Part shown: positions 62,666 to 64,000 of the stretch, in pieces
How the letters are laid out: the number at the start of each line of letters is the position of its first letter
Position numbering within the stretch: the stretch's first letter is position 1
DNA from: Ruminococcus sp. HUN007
Lineage (GTDB): Bacteria; Bacillota; Clostridia; Oscillospirales; Ruminococcaceae
Reading direction: 5' to 3'
Length of the DNA: 64,000 bases
Assembly: GCF_000712055.1 (NCBI RefSeq)
Contig: NZ_JOOA01000002.1
Coordinates: forward strand, 2,170,001 to 2,234,000
Program-made: the position numbers and the translations under genes
Notes under the pieces: generated by a model
The model's database searches: none
What the model was told of the DNA's origin: nothing
What the model saw: the letters and a program-made list of their open reading frames with translations, nothing else

Positions 62666-62705
62666 AAAGACCGTATCGCTGTTTCAAAGGGATACGGTCT
62701 TTTTG
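62666..62705. terminator. Terminator between Rrf2 and luxS
   Basis: AAAGACCGTATC...GATACGGTCTTTTT. It can serve both convergent genes. Confidence 0.85.
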
Positions 62706-62721
62706 CATGTTATGTTATTTA

Positions 62722-63183
62722 TCAGTCTTTGTAGTTCATGTCATCTGCAGTAACGTTCTTAAGTGCTTCGTTGTATTCCGCAGCATCAGCCTTTGCAGCA
62801 TCGAGATCATGTTCGAGATAGTTACCGCATTCCGCCTTTGATGAACCAGGGATGGTTCCGGTAAAGTCTGCGATAAATACGAATGCTTTCTTTACAAGTT
62901 CAAGAACTTCTGCTCTGGATACGCTGTCTCGTACTATAAGATAGAAGCCGCTGCGGCAGCCCATAGGTCCGGCGTAGATGATCTGGTCGGAATATTCCGA
63001 GTTGCGGACATAAGTTGCAAGAAGGTGTTCTATAGTATGGAGTGACTTCGGTGAAATGAAGCTTCCTGCATTAGGCTTCTTCATTCTGAGGTCGTATGTA
63101 ACGGCATCGCCGTCTACTCTTGAAATGTAAACACCTTTTTCAAGTGTGTCATGGTTTACTGTGAAGCTCGCGATTTTTTTCAT
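62722..63183 (-). CDS. luxS: S-ribosylhomocysteine lyase LuxS
   Basis: 153 residues from ATG 63183 (AGAGGATCC site); a 173-codon frame begins inside unsupported sequence. The metal site HTIEHLLAT (HxxEH), the catalytic Cys in MGCRSGFYL and the later Cys/His metal ligand in AECGNYLEHDL are present. It cleaves S-ribosylhomocysteine to homocysteine and DPD, the AI-2 precursor, in the methyl cycle. Downstream of the phosphoesterase gene on the same strand. Confidence 0.95.
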   Translation of the reverse strand: MKKIASFTVNHDTLEKGVYISRVDGDAVTYDLRMKKPNAGSFISPKSLHTIEHLLATYVRNSEYSDQIIYAGPMGCRSGFYLIVRDSVSRAEVLELVKKAFVFIADFTGTIPGSSKAECGNYLEHDLDAAKADAAEYNEALKNVTADDMNYKD

Positions 63184-63226
63184 GTATAGGATCCTCTTTT
63201 CTGTTGTCGTCAGTGCAGTGAATTCG

Positions 63227-63949
63227 TCAGTCAAGCTCTTCACCTTCGACTATTTCGAAAGTGTTCCCCGTTATCTTTGCAATGCTGTCGAATATCATAT
63301 AGTGTTTATGCGTACACTGCATGTTGCGGTGGTAGTGCCCTGAAAACCACAGATCAAAATCAAGATTGTGATTGACTTTCTGAAAAAAGTCAGTCAGCCG
63401 GTTTGGATGATAGATATCTGTCATTTCCAGTTCCCTGAGAATAAACGTCGGAAGTGAATGTGAGATAACAATGTCAACTTTCCAGTCGTTTTTTTCAAGA
63501 TTCTCGGCCCCGAGTGTCATCTCACGAAGTGACGGCATCTCCTGAGGCCAGTATGAAATGCCGGGTATACGGAACTGCTTGTCGTGACTTTCCGCCCCGC
63601 CGAATGCAAATATTTTTTTGTCATCGATGGTGAATACGCTTCCCCTGCACAGGTGATAGATGCTGTCGGTGATCTTCTGGATCTTTCCGCCCTTCCAGTC
63701 CTCTATGCGGTACCGGCCGAGAAGTGAGTAGTTTTCGTGATTACCGTCGATCCACAGCGTGGTCCACGGCTTGCGCTCCAGCCACTTCAGCCAGTAGCGT
63801 TCAGTCCGGGATTCATCCCACAGAAATCCGAAATCACCGCAGATTATCATGTAATCCTTTCGGGTGAGCCCGGACTGTGCAGGAAACTCGTCCTTGCCGA
63901 ACTTGCGGAGATCGTATTCGCCGTGTACATCTCCGGTAATAAAAATCAT
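63227..63949 (-). CDS. Metallophosphoesterase
   Basis: 240 residues. Calcineurin-like phosphoesterase motifs: GDVHGE (residues 6-11), CGDFGFLWD, WIDGNHENY, VISHSLP and FSGHYHRN, giving the usual dinuclear metal ligands. Substrate unknown. It is followed 43 bp later by luxS on the same strand and may be co-transcribed with it. Confidence 0.9.
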   Translation of the reverse strand: MIFITGDVHGEYDLRKFGKDEFPAQSGLTRKDYMIICGDFGFLWDESRTERYWLKWLERKPWTTLWIDGNHENYSLLGRYRIEDWKGGKIQKITDSIYHLCRGSVFTIDDKKIFAFGGAESHDKQFRIPGISYWPQEMPSLREMTLGAENLEKNDWKVDIVISHSLPTFILRELEMTDIYHPNRLTDFFQKVNHNLDFDLWFSGHYHRNMQCTHKHYMIFDSIAKITGNTFEIVEGEELD

Positions 63950-64000
63950 GTTTATTAGTCCCCTCTCACTAATAATCTCTATACTAAAATTTTATCATTT

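Overview
The window looks like a chromosomal segment of a Ruminococcus-type, cellulosome-making Firmicute (Oscillospiraceae). Three secreted or membrane proteins carry type I dockerin repeats, the housekeeping proteins are clostridial in character, ribosome-binding sites are strong AGGAGG types, and promoters are mostly sigma-A-like with 17-bp spacers. ParAB with several parS sites suggests the segment lies near the chromosome origin, although no oriC is visible.

Layout. 1-1.15 kb: the end of an ATPase/TOPRIM-like gene pair, possibly defence. 1.3-10.9 kb: a core block of parA-parB-serS, guaB, an ECF sigma factor with a membrane dockerin protein, KtrB/KtrA potassium uptake and a membrane protein. 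10.9-34 kb: an accessory region. It holds three Rpn-type PD-(D/E)XK transposase units (one interrupted by an IS66-family element, one internally deleted), an XRE/ImmA/DUF4417 island ending in a probable small RNA, an AAA/DUF4143 ATPase, a toxin-immunity remnant, a second ECF sigma operon whose membrane protein ends in a solute-binding domain, and two DUF4869 cassettes around an XRE regulator and PASTA-like-module proteins. 34-45 kb: a more core-like block with a two-component system, amidohydrolase, ferredoxin, lipoprotein, cyclophilin and a transglutaminase/MBOAT/AlgJ-like cell-surface acetylation operon. 45-60 kb: a second accessory region with a third ECF/anti-sigma pair, two dockerin proteins, an AbiE type IV toxin-antitoxin, an ISLre2 transposase gene split by a second IS66 copy, an MNT/HEPN toxin-antitoxin and an AAA/PD-(D/E)XK protein. 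60-64 kb: core genes proS, an Rrf2 regulator, luxS and a phosphoesterase.

Short palindromic repeats dominate the accessory regions. Five families (called A-E here) are visible. Family A brackets all three Rpn genes and lies beside three of the four perfect parS sites. Family B brackets an Rpn-like remnant and the PD-(D/E)XK ATPase. Family E brackets abiE. One family C copy is a demonstrable insertion: it has a 5-bp target duplication and splits an XRE regulator gene whose frame is restored exactly when the copy is removed.

The best candidates for undescribed biology are the duplicated DUF4869 cassettes with exchangeable partners, the attenuator-like leader in front of the PASTA-like lipoprotein, the XRE/ImmA/DUF4417 island with its convergent small RNA, the ECF systems carrying dockerin or solute-binding sensor domains, and the palindromic repeats that bracket nuclease and toxin genes. 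Family names come from recognition of motifs without any database search.
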